A DNA stretch of 64,000 bases, from the NCBI RefSeq assembly GCF_000702885.1, contig NZ_JNKO01000011.1:42624-106623 (forward strand). Direction: 5' to 3'. Numbering within the stretch: position 1 is the first letter of the stretch; every line of letters begins with the position of its first letter. The notes below the pieces were generated by a model that searched no databases, was not told the origin of the DNA, and saw only the letters and a list, made by a program, of their open reading frames with translations. The DNA comes from Oribacterium sp. P6A1. Lineage in GTDB: Bacteria > Bacillota > Clostridia > Lachnospirales > Lachnospiraceae. The position numbers were made by a program, and so were the translations under genes. Shown one piece after another: positions 25,632-33,172 of the stretch.

Positions 25632-25658
25632 ATAAGTCTCCCGATAAATTTATCAAAA

Positions 25659-26180
25659 TTACAAATTGTAAACACGCTGCTGTACCTCACTGAGCAGTTG
25701 TCTGAATTCCGAAGAACCCTTGTCGTGATCAAAGCAGCCCTGACGTTCAAGTAATTTCAGCTTCATGGCATATCCGAACAATACGTGATCGTCGAACATG
25801 TGAAGTCCTACAAGCTCGTCAAGCTGCTGGAATTCATAATCCAGCATGATTTTTTCTGCTTCGAGGGGGTCCTTTGCTGCCAGTGCGGAGCTTACAACCT
25901 GAGCAGTCATGAAGTCCTTATTTGCCGGAGCGGGATAAGATTTTCCCAGTTTCATGCTTCGCTGATAATTAAGCTCTTTAGTCAGTGAACCATAAACGCG
26001 GTTCCACTCCTTTACGAGAGGACCGTCAGTTGAAGAAAGTGTAAGATCCTTAAGGAGTCTGTACTTATCTTCGCTTACTGTTGACACACACAAATCAAGG
26101 AATTCCTGATAGCTGAGAGGCATTTCTCCGTCACTTCTGAGTTCCGGCAAGCTCGATACTAGATAATAATATGCAGCCAT
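25659..26180 (-). CDS. DUF2764 protein of V-type ATPase operon, probable C-subunit counterpart
   Basis: This is a soluble, mostly helical protein (173 residues) starting AAYYYLVSSLPEL, typical of the DUF2764 family found between E and A in this type of V-ATPase operon. The N-terminal wording (YYYL(V/I)(S/T)SLP) and its position suggest it takes the place of subunit C, which links rotor shaft and membrane ring; that is inference. I chose the second of two adjacent ATGs, 6 nt after GGGAGG, so the coordinates drop the first Met. It is 13 bp after the E gene and 27 bp before A. Confidence 0.85.
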   Translation of the reverse strand: MAAYYYLVSSLPELRSDGEMPLSYQEFLDLCVSTVSEDKYRLLKDLTLSSTDGPLVKEWNRVYGSLTKELNYQRSMKLGKSYPAPANKDFMTAQVVSSALAAKDPLEAEKIMLDYEFQQLDELVGLHMFDDHVLFGYAMKLKLLERQGCFDHDKGSSEFRQLLSEVQQRVYNL

Positions 26181-26193
26181 CATTCACCTCCCG

Positions 26194-26754
26194 TTAGATG
26201 TCAAGGTTTCTGAAGTATGGCATCACCATCTCGGCAATTTCAGCTTCGGTACAATCAAAATATCCGGATCCATCCTTCGCTGCGAGACGGAATCCTGCCT
26301 TGACGCCCTTTGTAGGTCTGATCTCAAGACCATCCTTGATCTCCTGAGCCAGCTGGCTCTTTAAAGCATCTGAAACCTCAGCTATCTCTGCGGTGTACTT
26401 GGATACATCCTCACCGGTGACAGCTGCTTTGATAAGTTTTCCGAGAGCCTCTCCGGTCAGCGCCTTTTTTACGTCGTCCTTGAGAATTTTCTCGTATGCA
26501 GCCTGTACCTCTGTCTTAAATGCAAGCACAGCATCCCGTTTTGCCTGCTCGGCGCTGACAGAAGCACTTTCCTTCATGATTCCGATTTCCTTTTCAGCGG
26601 AAGCCTTCACACTTTCAGCTTCTGCCTTAGCATCGGAAACAATTGCATCTGCTTTTTTCTTTGCTTCTGCAATGATAGATTCTGCTTGTGCGTTGGCAGC
26701 ATCGATACCCTCTTTACGGATCGATGTGACCAAATCCTGAATCTGTAATTCCAT
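26194..26754 (-). CDS. ntpE: V-type ATPase subunit E (peripheral stalk)
   Basis: Subunit E is the peripheral stalk that holds the head against rotation. The protein of 186 residues has a long Ala/Glu/Lys-rich coiled coil (about 10-90) and a C-terminal globular domain. I start at 26752-26754 because AGGAGG lies 5 nt before this ATG. An upstream in-frame start at 26793 would have no site. It is the first gene of the operon. No clear promoter is seen upstream. Confidence 0.9.
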   Translation of the reverse strand: MELQIQDLVTSIRKEGIDAANAQAESIIAEAKKKADAIVSDAKAEAESVKASAEKEIGIMKESASVSAEQAKRDAVLAFKTEVQAAYEKILKDDVKKALTGEALGKLIKAAVTGEDVSKYTAEIAEVSDALKSQLAQEIKDGLEIRPTKGVKAGFRLAAKDGSGYFDCTEAEIAEMVMPYFRNLDI

Positions 26755-27255
26755 AAGTTTCCTCCTAGTAAAAATCGATACGCTTTTGATCATACTTTTC
26801 TACACTTATCGCTTGTGCCACAGATAAAGCTAATGAAATTGCATATTAGGAATGTCTGTGCAAGGAATAAAGAGCAGATGCCGCCTGCCTGCATCTGTTC
26901 CGGGAAAAAGATGCGGTTTGACAGCTTACTAAAAAGTACATCGGCGTTTTACGGAATAAAATTAGTTTTCACAAATCATAAATGCATAATAATTTTAAGT
27001 GAAAAAGAAATTAATTTCTCCGTGTCGATGTATACAACGATAAATTCTACACCAATTTTTTAACAATGGCAATAAAAGTCAGGACTGTGGTTGGACAGAA
27101 TCCTCTATTTTGGCAAATCAGAGCAGGTTTTTATTGGTGCTTATGTACAAAAGCCAGAAAGCTTCAAGCAGGCAGGATGAAACCTAATCCCAAATATCTA
27201 CTGCGTATTTCACAAATGTGGTAGGATGCTGACGCTTTATGGAGGGGTACAGATA
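26755..27255. other. Gene-free region between V-ATPase and Rnf operons
   Basis: AT-rich, with no accepted gene or RNA. The V-ATPase promoter must lie here, but I find no -35/-10 pair I trust; a TATGAT on the minus strand near 26789 lacks a partner. Position 27256 begins a small plus-strand ORF listed separately. Confidence 0.5.
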
Positions 27256-27336
27256 ATGAAGTGGGGAGAGATTGTTAATATAATAACGATAAAAGCCTTT
27301 AATGGATTCTATAAGTTTTTATCCCGTGTTTTTTAA
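27256..27336 (+). CDS. Possible 26-residue peptide gene
   Basis: A short plus-strand ORF starting with MKWGEIVNIITIKAFNGF and ending SRVF, with a stop at 27334-27336. A GGAGGGG site (27241-27247) sits exactly 8 nt before the ATG, which is better than chance would usually give. The peptide is basic and amphipathic in style. I see no convincing promoter, and no homologue can be named. The Rnf terminator just downstream is nearly symmetrical and could also stop a plus-strand transcript. It may be a chance ORF. Confidence 0.25.
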   Translation: MKWGEIVNIITIKAFNGFYKFLSRVF

Positions 27337-27356
27337 AAAATACATAGAAAAACGTA

Positions 27357-27403
27357 TAAAAAAAGAGAAAACTCATCCCCTATAAAGGAGTGAGTCTTCT
27401 CTT
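27357..27403 (-). terminator. Terminator of the Rnf operon
   Basis: On the minus strand GAGAAGACTCA pairs with TGAGTTTTCTC around a CTCC-containing loop, followed by TTTTTTT. It lies about 25 bp after the rnfB stop. Confidence 0.88.
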
Positions 27404-27428
27404 CTTGGTCTATAGAAATTATTTTCTA

Positions 27429-28397
27429 TCAGGCGTTGGCTGTATCTTTAGGCTGCTCTGCCTTTTCAGCAGGAGCTGTTGCCGAAGCCTTGGCTTCTAC
27501 AGTTGCTTTTGCCTTATCGGCTGTAGCAGGTGCTGCCGCAGCGGCCGGTGCCTTGGCACCATCAACAGGAGCCTTTGGGGCAGCCGGTTTTACCGGACGC
27601 TTACCTGTTATAGCGCCTACCGGGCACTTCTGTGCACAGATGCCGCAATCCTTACACTTGTCATTCATGACTGCAAGACCGTCGATAACGTGAATTGCAT
27701 CGAACGGACAGTTCTTCTCACACATTCCGCATGCGATACATCCTACGGCGCAGGCATCCTTAACAGCTTTGCCCTTAAGATGATTCTGGCAGGAAACGAT
27801 GTGCTTCTTCTTATAAGGAACGAAATCGATGATGTGCTTAGGACATGCCTTAATGCAGGCTCCGCAGGCAACACACTTTTCCTTATCTACCTTTGCTACT
27901 CCGTTTACTATATGAATAGCATCGAACTTACAAGCCTTAACGCAGGAACCGTATCCGCAGCAACTGTACGGACACTCTTTCTCGGAACCGTTAGGTACTA
28001 CAGCAAGATCTGAACAATCTGCGATACCTGTATAGTGGAAAGCCTGTTTTGCCTTTGAACAGTCACCCTGACATCTTACGTAGGCAACCTTCTTATCTGC
28101 TGTATCGCCTGCAGCATCGGTTCCCATGATGGCAGCGATCTTCGCTGCTACAGGTGCGCCTCCTACAGGACACTGATTAACAGGAGCAGCTCCGGTAGCG
28201 ATAGCCTTGGCACAGCCGTCGCAGCCCGGGAATCCGCAGGCACCACAGTTATTACCCGGAAGTGCCGCTCTTACCTTTGCTTCTGTCTCATCAACTTCTA
28301 CCTTGAACTTCTCGGAAGCAACTCCGAGGAACAGTCCAAGTATCAAACCGGTCGCGCCGACAAGGCCGGCAGCGACAATAATAAATGTTACTATCAT
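27429..28397 (-). CDS. rnfB: Rnf complex subunit B, multi-cluster ferredoxin
   Basis: RnfB is the cytosolic entry point for electrons from reduced ferredoxin. The order is an N-terminal membrane anchor (about 3-25), the Fe-S domain CGACGFPGCDGC (about 45-60), then a series of ferredoxin-type cysteine sets: CPYSCCGYGSCVKAC, CVACGACIKACP, CIACGMCEKNCP and CKDCGICAQKCP. The last ~50 residues are a low-complexity Ala/Pro/Lys tail of a kind often seen in clostridial RnfB. The length is 322 residues. It is the last gene of rnfCDGEAB, 13 bp after rnfA, with a GGGGG site. Confidence 0.95.
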   Translation of the reverse strand: MIVTFIIVAAGLVGATGLILGLFLGVASEKFKVEVDETEAKVRAALPGNNCGACGFPGCDGCAKAIATGAAPVNQCPVGGAPVAAKIAAIMGTDAAGDTADKKVAYVRCQGDCSKAKQAFHYTGIADCSDLAVVPNGSEKECPYSCCGYGSCVKACKFDAIHIVNGVAKVDKEKCVACGACIKACPKHIIDFVPYKKKHIVSCQNHLKGKAVKDACAVGCIACGMCEKNCPFDAIHVIDGLAVMNDKCKDCGICAQKCPVGAITGKRPVKPAAPKAPVDGAKAPAAAAAPATADKAKATVEAKASATAPAEKAEQPKDTANA

Positions 28398-28409
28398 GTC
28401 GTTACCCCC

Positions 28410-29030
28410 TTATACCAATCCGGCAAAACCGAAGAATGCTATGGCCATAAGTCCTGCGGTAAGAAGTACGATGGGAGATCCCTGGAAAGACTTAGGGATG
28501 CTGTCATTGCCCTCAATAACGTTCTCACGGATATATGCCATCAGGATAAGAGCAAGTGCAAATCCGATGGATATACCAAGACCATAAACAAGACACTCTG
28601 CGAAATTGTATCCATAAGTTACATTGTTCAGTGCAACACCAAGTACGGCACAGTTTGTTGTGATAAGAGGAAGGAAAACACCGAGGGCGTCATAGAGACC
28701 CTTCATGTTCTTCTTCATGAACATCTCAACAAGCTGAACAAGTGCAGCGATTACAAGGATGAATACGATGGTGGTGAGGTATTCAAGACCATCCTTCAGT
28801 CCGAGAGCCTTGCACAAAGGAGATGATGCAGCCATGAATGCCACGTAGATCGCGTGGGAAACCAGGGATGCAAGTACGATTACGAAGATAACGGCTGCGC
28901 CCATTCCCTTTGAGGAATCAACCTTCTTCGAAACACCGAGGAAAGCACAGATACCGAGGAACTGAGCCAGTACTACGTTTGATACAAGTGAATATTTAAT
29001 TGCTATTAACAGTAAATCTATCATGCTCAT
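28410..29030 (-). CDS. rnfA: Rnf complex subunit A
   Basis: Integral membrane subunit with about six helices (206 residues), homologous to RnfE in inverted topology. It carries the conserved Cys-containing segments FLGICAFLGVSKK and ITTNCAVLGVAL that hold the intramembrane [2Fe-2S] cluster shared with RnfE. It overlaps rnfE by 4 bp (ATGA). Confidence 0.95.
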   Translation of the reverse strand: MSMIDLLLIAIKYSLVSNVVLAQFLGICAFLGVSKKVDSSKGMGAAVIFVIVLASLVSHAIYVAFMAASSPLCKALGLKDGLEYLTTIVFILVIAALVQLVEMFMKKNMKGLYDALGVFLPLITTNCAVLGVALNNVTYGYNFAECLVYGLGISIGFALALILMAYIRENVIEGNDSIPKSFQGSPIVLLTAGLMAIAFFGFAGLV

Positions 29031-29722
29031 GCCTCCTTCTTTACGTCAGAAGCTGGAGCTTCTACCTTGTTAAATGCACCCATTACATCACCGGATGTAA
29101 CGAACTCAGGAACTTCCTGTCCGCCGTTTGTTGCTGAAGGAAGCTTAAGCTTGTTCTGGATCGCTGCAAGGAACGCAAGAACGATGAAGGCTCCCGGAGC
29201 AAGTGCGAAGATACCGATTGAGAACTCCTCAGGAATAAGACGGAAGTTGAAAACAGTACCCTTACCGATGATCTCACGGACAGCGCCAAGCACTGTTAAT
29301 GAGAATGTGAATCCGATACCCATGCCGAGACCGTCACAGAAGGAAAGGACAGGAGTATTGAAAAGTGCATAAGCCTCTGCTCTTCCAAGGATGATACAGT
29401 TAACTACGATCAGAGGAATATAGATACCCAGTGACTCGTATACAGCAGGTGTGTAAGCCTGCATAAGAAGCTGTACGATGGTAACGAGAGATGCTATAAC
29501 TACGATCTCGCCCGGGAGACGTACTCTGTTAGGAATTACGTTTCTTAAAGCAGAGATGACCATGTTTGAAAACATAAGTACGGCAGTAGTGGAAAGACCC
29601 ATACCGATGGCATTGAACGCACTTGTTGTTGTGGCAAGTGTAGGACACATACCAAGCATAAGAATGAAGGTAGGATTCTCCTTGATGATGCCGTTATAAA
29701 TTCTTTCAAGATACTTATTCAT
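29027..29722 (-). CDS. rnfE: Rnf complex subunit E
   Basis: Integral membrane subunit with about six helices (231 residues), partner of RnfA. The cysteine segments LGMCPTLATTTSA and VVNCIILGRAEAYA supply the other ligands of the shared membrane iron-sulfur cluster. The start has AGGAGGTCGTGATAA upstream. Slightly longer than average, with a charged C-terminal tail of about 35 residues. Confidence 0.95.
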   Translation of the reverse strand: MNKYLERIYNGIIKENPTFILMLGMCPTLATTTSAFNAIGMGLSTTAVLMFSNMVISALRNVIPNRVRLPGEIVVIASLVTIVQLLMQAYTPAVYESLGIYIPLIVVNCIILGRAEAYALFNTPVLSFCDGLGMGIGFTFSLTVLGAVREIIGKGTVFNFRLIPEEFSIGIFALAPGAFIVLAFLAAIQNKLKLPSATNGGQEVPEFVTSGDVMGAFNKVEAPASDVKKEA

Positions 29723-29737
29723 TTATCACGACCTCCT

Positions 29738-30346
29738 TCACTTAACGATATAGTTCTGTACAAATTCTGTTGCCGCATTTGTTGAATTAACAACAGCTGT
29801 TGAAGTCATGGTAGCACCGGAGATGGCATCGATTTCGTTCTCTCCTGCTCCGCCGCCCTTCTTGACACTTAAGCTTGTGCCCTTTCCTGCAAACTGCTCA
29901 TAGAATGCAGGCTCAAGAGCTCTCTGGCCGAGACCTGCTGTCTCAGGAAGAGTCTCAGGGAAGGAAATACCTGTTACCTTGAGGTCGGAATCAACACCGA
30001 TAACGACTACAACGTTTCCGCCGTAACCTGCAGCCTGAGCCTTGACGATATATCCGATCTCAGCTCCTGATGCATCCTTTGCGGCTACTACCGATATAAG
30101 CTCTGCTCCGCCGTTGTCTGCAGAAACAGTTCCTTCTGTCTTTGCGGTCTCAAGAGCTTCAAAATAGGTTTCGTCATCATAAGTCTCCGCAGCCATAACC
30201 TGCTGGTAGGAAGCTATGGTGGAAGCATTGTTAATAGCCTCGATCTGATCTTTGGTCAGGCCATATACGGCACCGAGAAGAAGTCCCGATACAAGTGTGA
30301 TGGCTGTAAGGATGAGGGCATCTTTTACAAATGAATCTTTTTTCAT
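29738..30346 (-). CDS. rnfG: Rnf complex subunit G, covalent flavin subunit
   Basis: RnfG is anchored by one N-terminal helix (about 10-30) with an extracytoplasmic FMN_bind domain (202 residues). The flavinylation motif is ISGATMTS, with Thr179 the predicted attachment site for FMN by ApbE. It passes electrons between RnfD and the membrane cluster. Its ATG overlaps the rnfD stop by 4 bp. Confidence 0.95.
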   Translation of the reverse strand: MKKDSFVKDALILTAITLVSGLLLGAVYGLTKDQIEAINNASTIASYQQVMAAETYDDETYFEALETAKTEGTVSADNGGAELISVVAAKDASGAEIGYIVKAQAAGYGGNVVVVIGVDSDLKVTGISFPETLPETAGLGQRALEPAFYEQFAGKGTSLSVKKGGGAGENEIDAISGATMTSTAVVNSTNAATEFVQNYIVK

Positions 30347-31293
30347 TTCTTATCGCCCTCCTTTCCGAATGCTGCCGGTATTGTCTTTAAGTTGATGACA
30401 GGAACGATGATGTTGGTAAGGATGATGGCATAGGATACTCCCTCTGCTGAACCACCGAAAAGTCTGAAAAGACCTGTCATGATACCAAGGATAACACCGT
30501 AGATGATCTGTCCCTTTGGAGTGATGGGTGATGTAACATAATCGGTAGCCATAAAGAATGCACCGAAAATGAGTCCGCCGCCCAGAATCTCGCTTAAGAG
30601 ATAGGTCATGTCAAATCCGTGTCCGCCGAACAGAAGTGTGAATACTGCTACTGTTCCGATATAGATAAGAGGAATCTTCGGAGAGATAACCTTCTTGATG
30701 ATGAGGTAAGCTGCACCGAAAAGCAGGCAAAGCTTTGATACCTCACCGATGGTTCCGGGAATACGTCCGAGGAACATGTCGAAAAGGCTGATCTTTGCCA
30801 TATCTCCGCCTGCCTTAAGGTAAGCAAGAGGTGTTGCACCTGAAAGCGCATCGGCACCGATTGTTGTCCAGCCTGTCATCTTTCCTGCGAAAGAGATAAG
30901 GAGGAAACATCTTGCGCCGAGAGCCGGGTTCATCCAGTTCTTTCCGAGTCCGCCGTAAAGCATCTTGATAACGATGATTGCAAATACAGCACCTACGCAG
31001 GGAATCCATACAGGGATGTCAGGCGGGCAGTTAAGAGCAAGGATAAGTCCTGTTACTGCTGCTGACCAGTCGCCGATGGTGATGGGAAGCTTCATGCACT
31101 TCTCATATAAATACTCTGATAACACAGCGATGGCTACGGTACAAAGTACAACAAGTGCAGGATTAAAACCCCACTGGATGATACCGTAGAGAGTTGTGGG
31201 AATCATGGCTATGACAACGTCACGCATGATCTCCGCTGTGGTTACTTCATCACGAATGTGAGGATTTGAGGAAAGATTTAACATCTTATTCAT
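30343..31293 (-). CDS. rnfD: Rnf complex subunit D, covalent flavin subunit
   Basis: Integral membrane subunit with about nine to ten helices (316 residues), related to NqrB. It contains SGATPLA with Thr154 as the predicted covalent FMN site, and the conserved GGLGKNWMNPALGAR segment. It probably forms the main ion path with the other membrane subunits. It overlaps both neighbours (rnfC stop and rnfG start) by 4 bp. Confidence 0.95.
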   Translation of the reverse strand: MNKMLNLSSNPHIRDEVTTAEIMRDVVIAMIPTTLYGIIQWGFNPALVVLCTVAIAVLSEYLYEKCMKLPITIGDWSAAVTGLILALNCPPDIPVWIPCVGAVFAIIVIKMLYGGLGKNWMNPALGARCFLLISFAGKMTGWTTIGADALSGATPLAYLKAGGDMAKISLFDMFLGRIPGTIGEVSKLCLLFGAAYLIIKKVISPKIPLIYIGTVAVFTLLFGGHGFDMTYLLSEILGGGLIFGAFFMATDYVTSPITPKGQIIYGVILGIMTGLFRLFGGSAEGVSYAIILTNIIVPVINLKTIPAAFGKEGDKK

Positions 31294-32678
31294 TTCTTCA
31301 CCTCCTCAGTAGTTTTTGTTTCAGCGGCCTTGGCCTCTTCTGCTTTTTTCTTTTCAGCAGCTGCTTTACGCTCTGCGTTGACGCGGCGCTTCATTTCCTT
31401 GAAGCCCTGTGTGAGAGGTCTCTTGGCAGGACATACATAAGAACAGCATCCGCACTCGATACATTCCATTCCGTAAAGAGTTGAGAACTTTTCTGTATCC
31501 TTGCTGAGGGCAGCCTTCATGAGCATGGTAGGAATGAGGTTTTCAGGACATGCCTCTACACAACGTCCGCAGTTGATACATGCTGTTGTAGGCTGTGCTG
31601 AAACCTGATCATGAAGAAATGCAAGTATAGATGAGGAATTCTTTGCAACAGGAACATCCAGCTTGAAAAGAGGGATACCCATCATAGGTCCGCCGCAGAT
31701 GATCTTTTCAGGATCACCCTTGAAGCCGCCGGCCTGGTCGATGATCTCCTGATAGTTCATGCCGAGAGGAACCTTGAAGTTACCCGGCTTTGCTACCGCA
31801 TCACCTGTAACTGTAAGAATCTTGCGAACCAGTGGCTTGGATTCGCATACAGCCTCATAGATAGCAACCATGGTGTCGGCATTGTCAACGATGCAGCCTG
31901 CGTCAGCCGGGAGCATGGATGAATTGATCTTTCTGCCTGTTGTTGCGAAAATAAGCTGACGCTCTCCGCCCTGTGGATATTTGGTTTTGAGAGATACAAC
32001 CTCGATCTTTGACTCGCCCTGTGCCTTCTCGGAAAGGAGTTTGACAGCCTCAGGTTTGTTGTCCTCTATGCAGATAAGTCCCTTTGCGTTGGGGAAAATA
32101 GAGAGCACAACTTTAAGACCTCCGATGATCTTCTCAGGGGTCTCCATCATGTCTCTGTAATCAGATGTAAGAAATGGCTCGCACTCTGCACCATTTACAA
32201 TGAAATAATCAATCTTGTTGATATCCTTAGGCGCGAGCTTTACGTGTGTCGGGAATCCGGCACCTCCTAATCCAACGATACCGGCATCTTTAACGATGTT
32301 GACGATTTCCTCACGGCTGAGCTTTGTGTAATCTCTGGCCTGACCAAATCCCTCGATCGCTTCATATTGCTGGTCGTTGTCAACGACGATTGCGTCTACC
32401 ATGGCTCCACCGGCTGAAAGTCGCTTCTCGATAGCCTTTACGGTACCTGAAACGGAACATATAACCGGGCTGGAAATGAATCCACCTGCTTCAGCAAGCT
32501 TCTGTCCTACAAGGACACGATCTCCCTTGGCCACAAGTGGCTTTGCAGGAGCACCAATATGCTGAGAAAGCGGATATACCATGAGTCCCTGCGGCTTAAG
32601 CTCTACTATAGCCTGATCCTTTGCAAGATCCTTGCCGTCATAGGGATGAACGCCACCCTTAAAAGTGGTAACACCCAT
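31290..32678 (-). CDS. rnfC: Rnf complex subunit C, NADH-side flavoprotein
   Basis: RnfC is the peripheral cytosolic subunit that exchanges electrons with NAD+/NADH (462 residues). There is an N-terminal barrel-sandwich domain, the Rossmann-like nucleotide/FMN part (GLGGAGFPTHVKL, NGAECEPFLTSDYR), an SLBB domain, and two [4Fe-4S] motifs, CINCGRCVEACP and CIECGCCSYVCP. The last ~40 residues are a Lys/Ala/Glu helix. It is the first gene of the operon. The ribosome binding site is GGGAGG, with a good promoter 40 bp upstream. Confidence 0.96.
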   Translation of the reverse strand: MGVTTFKGGVHPYDGKDLAKDQAIVELKPQGLMVYPLSQHIGAPAKPLVAKGDRVLVGQKLAEAGGFISSPVICSVSGTVKAIEKRLSAGGAMVDAIVVDNDQQYEAIEGFGQARDYTKLSREEIVNIVKDAGIVGLGGAGFPTHVKLAPKDINKIDYFIVNGAECEPFLTSDYRDMMETPEKIIGGLKVVLSIFPNAKGLICIEDNKPEAVKLLSEKAQGESKIEVVSLKTKYPQGGERQLIFATTGRKINSSMLPADAGCIVDNADTMVAIYEAVCESKPLVRKILTVTGDAVAKPGNFKVPLGMNYQEIIDQAGGFKGDPEKIICGGPMMGIPLFKLDVPVAKNSSSILAFLHDQVSAQPTTACINCGRCVEACPENLIPTMLMKAALSKDTEKFSTLYGMECIECGCCSYVCPAKRPLTQGFKEMKRRVNAERKAAAEKKKAEEAKAAETKTTEEVKK

Positions 32679-32717
32679 GTTCGTATACCTCCCAAAATAA
32701 TTTCATAGACTGTTAGT

Positions 32718-32746
32718 ATTATAACGAAACTTACCAATCATAACAA
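32718..32746 (-). promoter_or_regulatory. Promoter of the Rnf operon
   Basis: TTGTTA (32741-32746) and a perfect TATAAT (32718-32723) are spaced 17 bp on the minus strand, about 40 bp before the rnfC ATG. Confidence 0.8.
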
Positions 32747-32781
32747 TAAAAAACGTAGATGTGTACAGTATTTAGTGCATA

Positions 32782-32827
32782 TTTTCTACAAAAATATTGT
32801 TAAAACTTTGTCGTTTTCTACAAAAAT
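32782..32827. repeat. Two 14-bp direct repeats upstream of the Rnf promoter
   Basis: TTTTCTACAAAAAT occurs at 32782-32795 and 32814-32827, 32 bp apart (about three helical turns). The nearer copy is about 36 bp upstream of the -35 box. They could be activator or repressor sites, though the sequence is AT-rich. Confidence 0.45.
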
Positions 32828-33039
32828 GCAATACGGAGATGCGAAAAATTCACGGCTTTGGGATATTGTATACAATAATACAAAGAAAACCCCCGCAAGG
32901 AATTCCGGCATTTAACCTGTTCTTGGAAAAAACGATAAGAATACAATGATACACACGGCGCTAACAGCATATATATCGGAAGAAAAGCAGTTAAAGATTA
33001 CATGATTATGCAGAATGTATTGTATTTTTATGATTATTT
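32828..33039. other. Gene-free stretch upstream of rnfC and downstream of glmS
   Basis: No gene or RNA structure that I can support beyond the glmS terminator at its right end. Confidence 0.5.
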
Positions 33040-33076
33040 AAAAAAGGAGAACGTGACAGCGCCACCTTCTCCTTTT
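33040..33076 (-). terminator. Terminator of glmS
   Basis: On the minus strand AAAAGGAGAA pairs with TTCTCCTTTT around a GC-rich loop, followed by a T-run. It lies about 100 bp after the stop codon. Confidence 0.82.
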
Positions 33077-33102
33077 GGTTATGTTTGTTATATAAACGTT
33101 TA

Positions 33103-33160
33103 TGTATTCATCCGTCGAGTATTGATGGATAAGTGGTCCGTAGTTTTCTGATACCGGACT
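33103..33160. repeat. Degenerate relative of the ftsE-upstream element
   Basis: It shares GTATTCATCC and, at 33148-33160, CTGATACCGGACT with the right half of the element at 4828-4990 (same 13 bases at 4971-4983). A partial ATCC/GGAT hairpin lies between. It sits between the glmS stop and its terminator. Confidence 0.45.
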
Positions 33161-33172
33161 CAAACATTATCA

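Noticed and set aside
27390..28013. 207-codon plus-strand ORF rich in Cys and Arg
   Set aside because: Antisense shadow of rnfB; its cysteine richness reflects the complement of the ferredoxin region.
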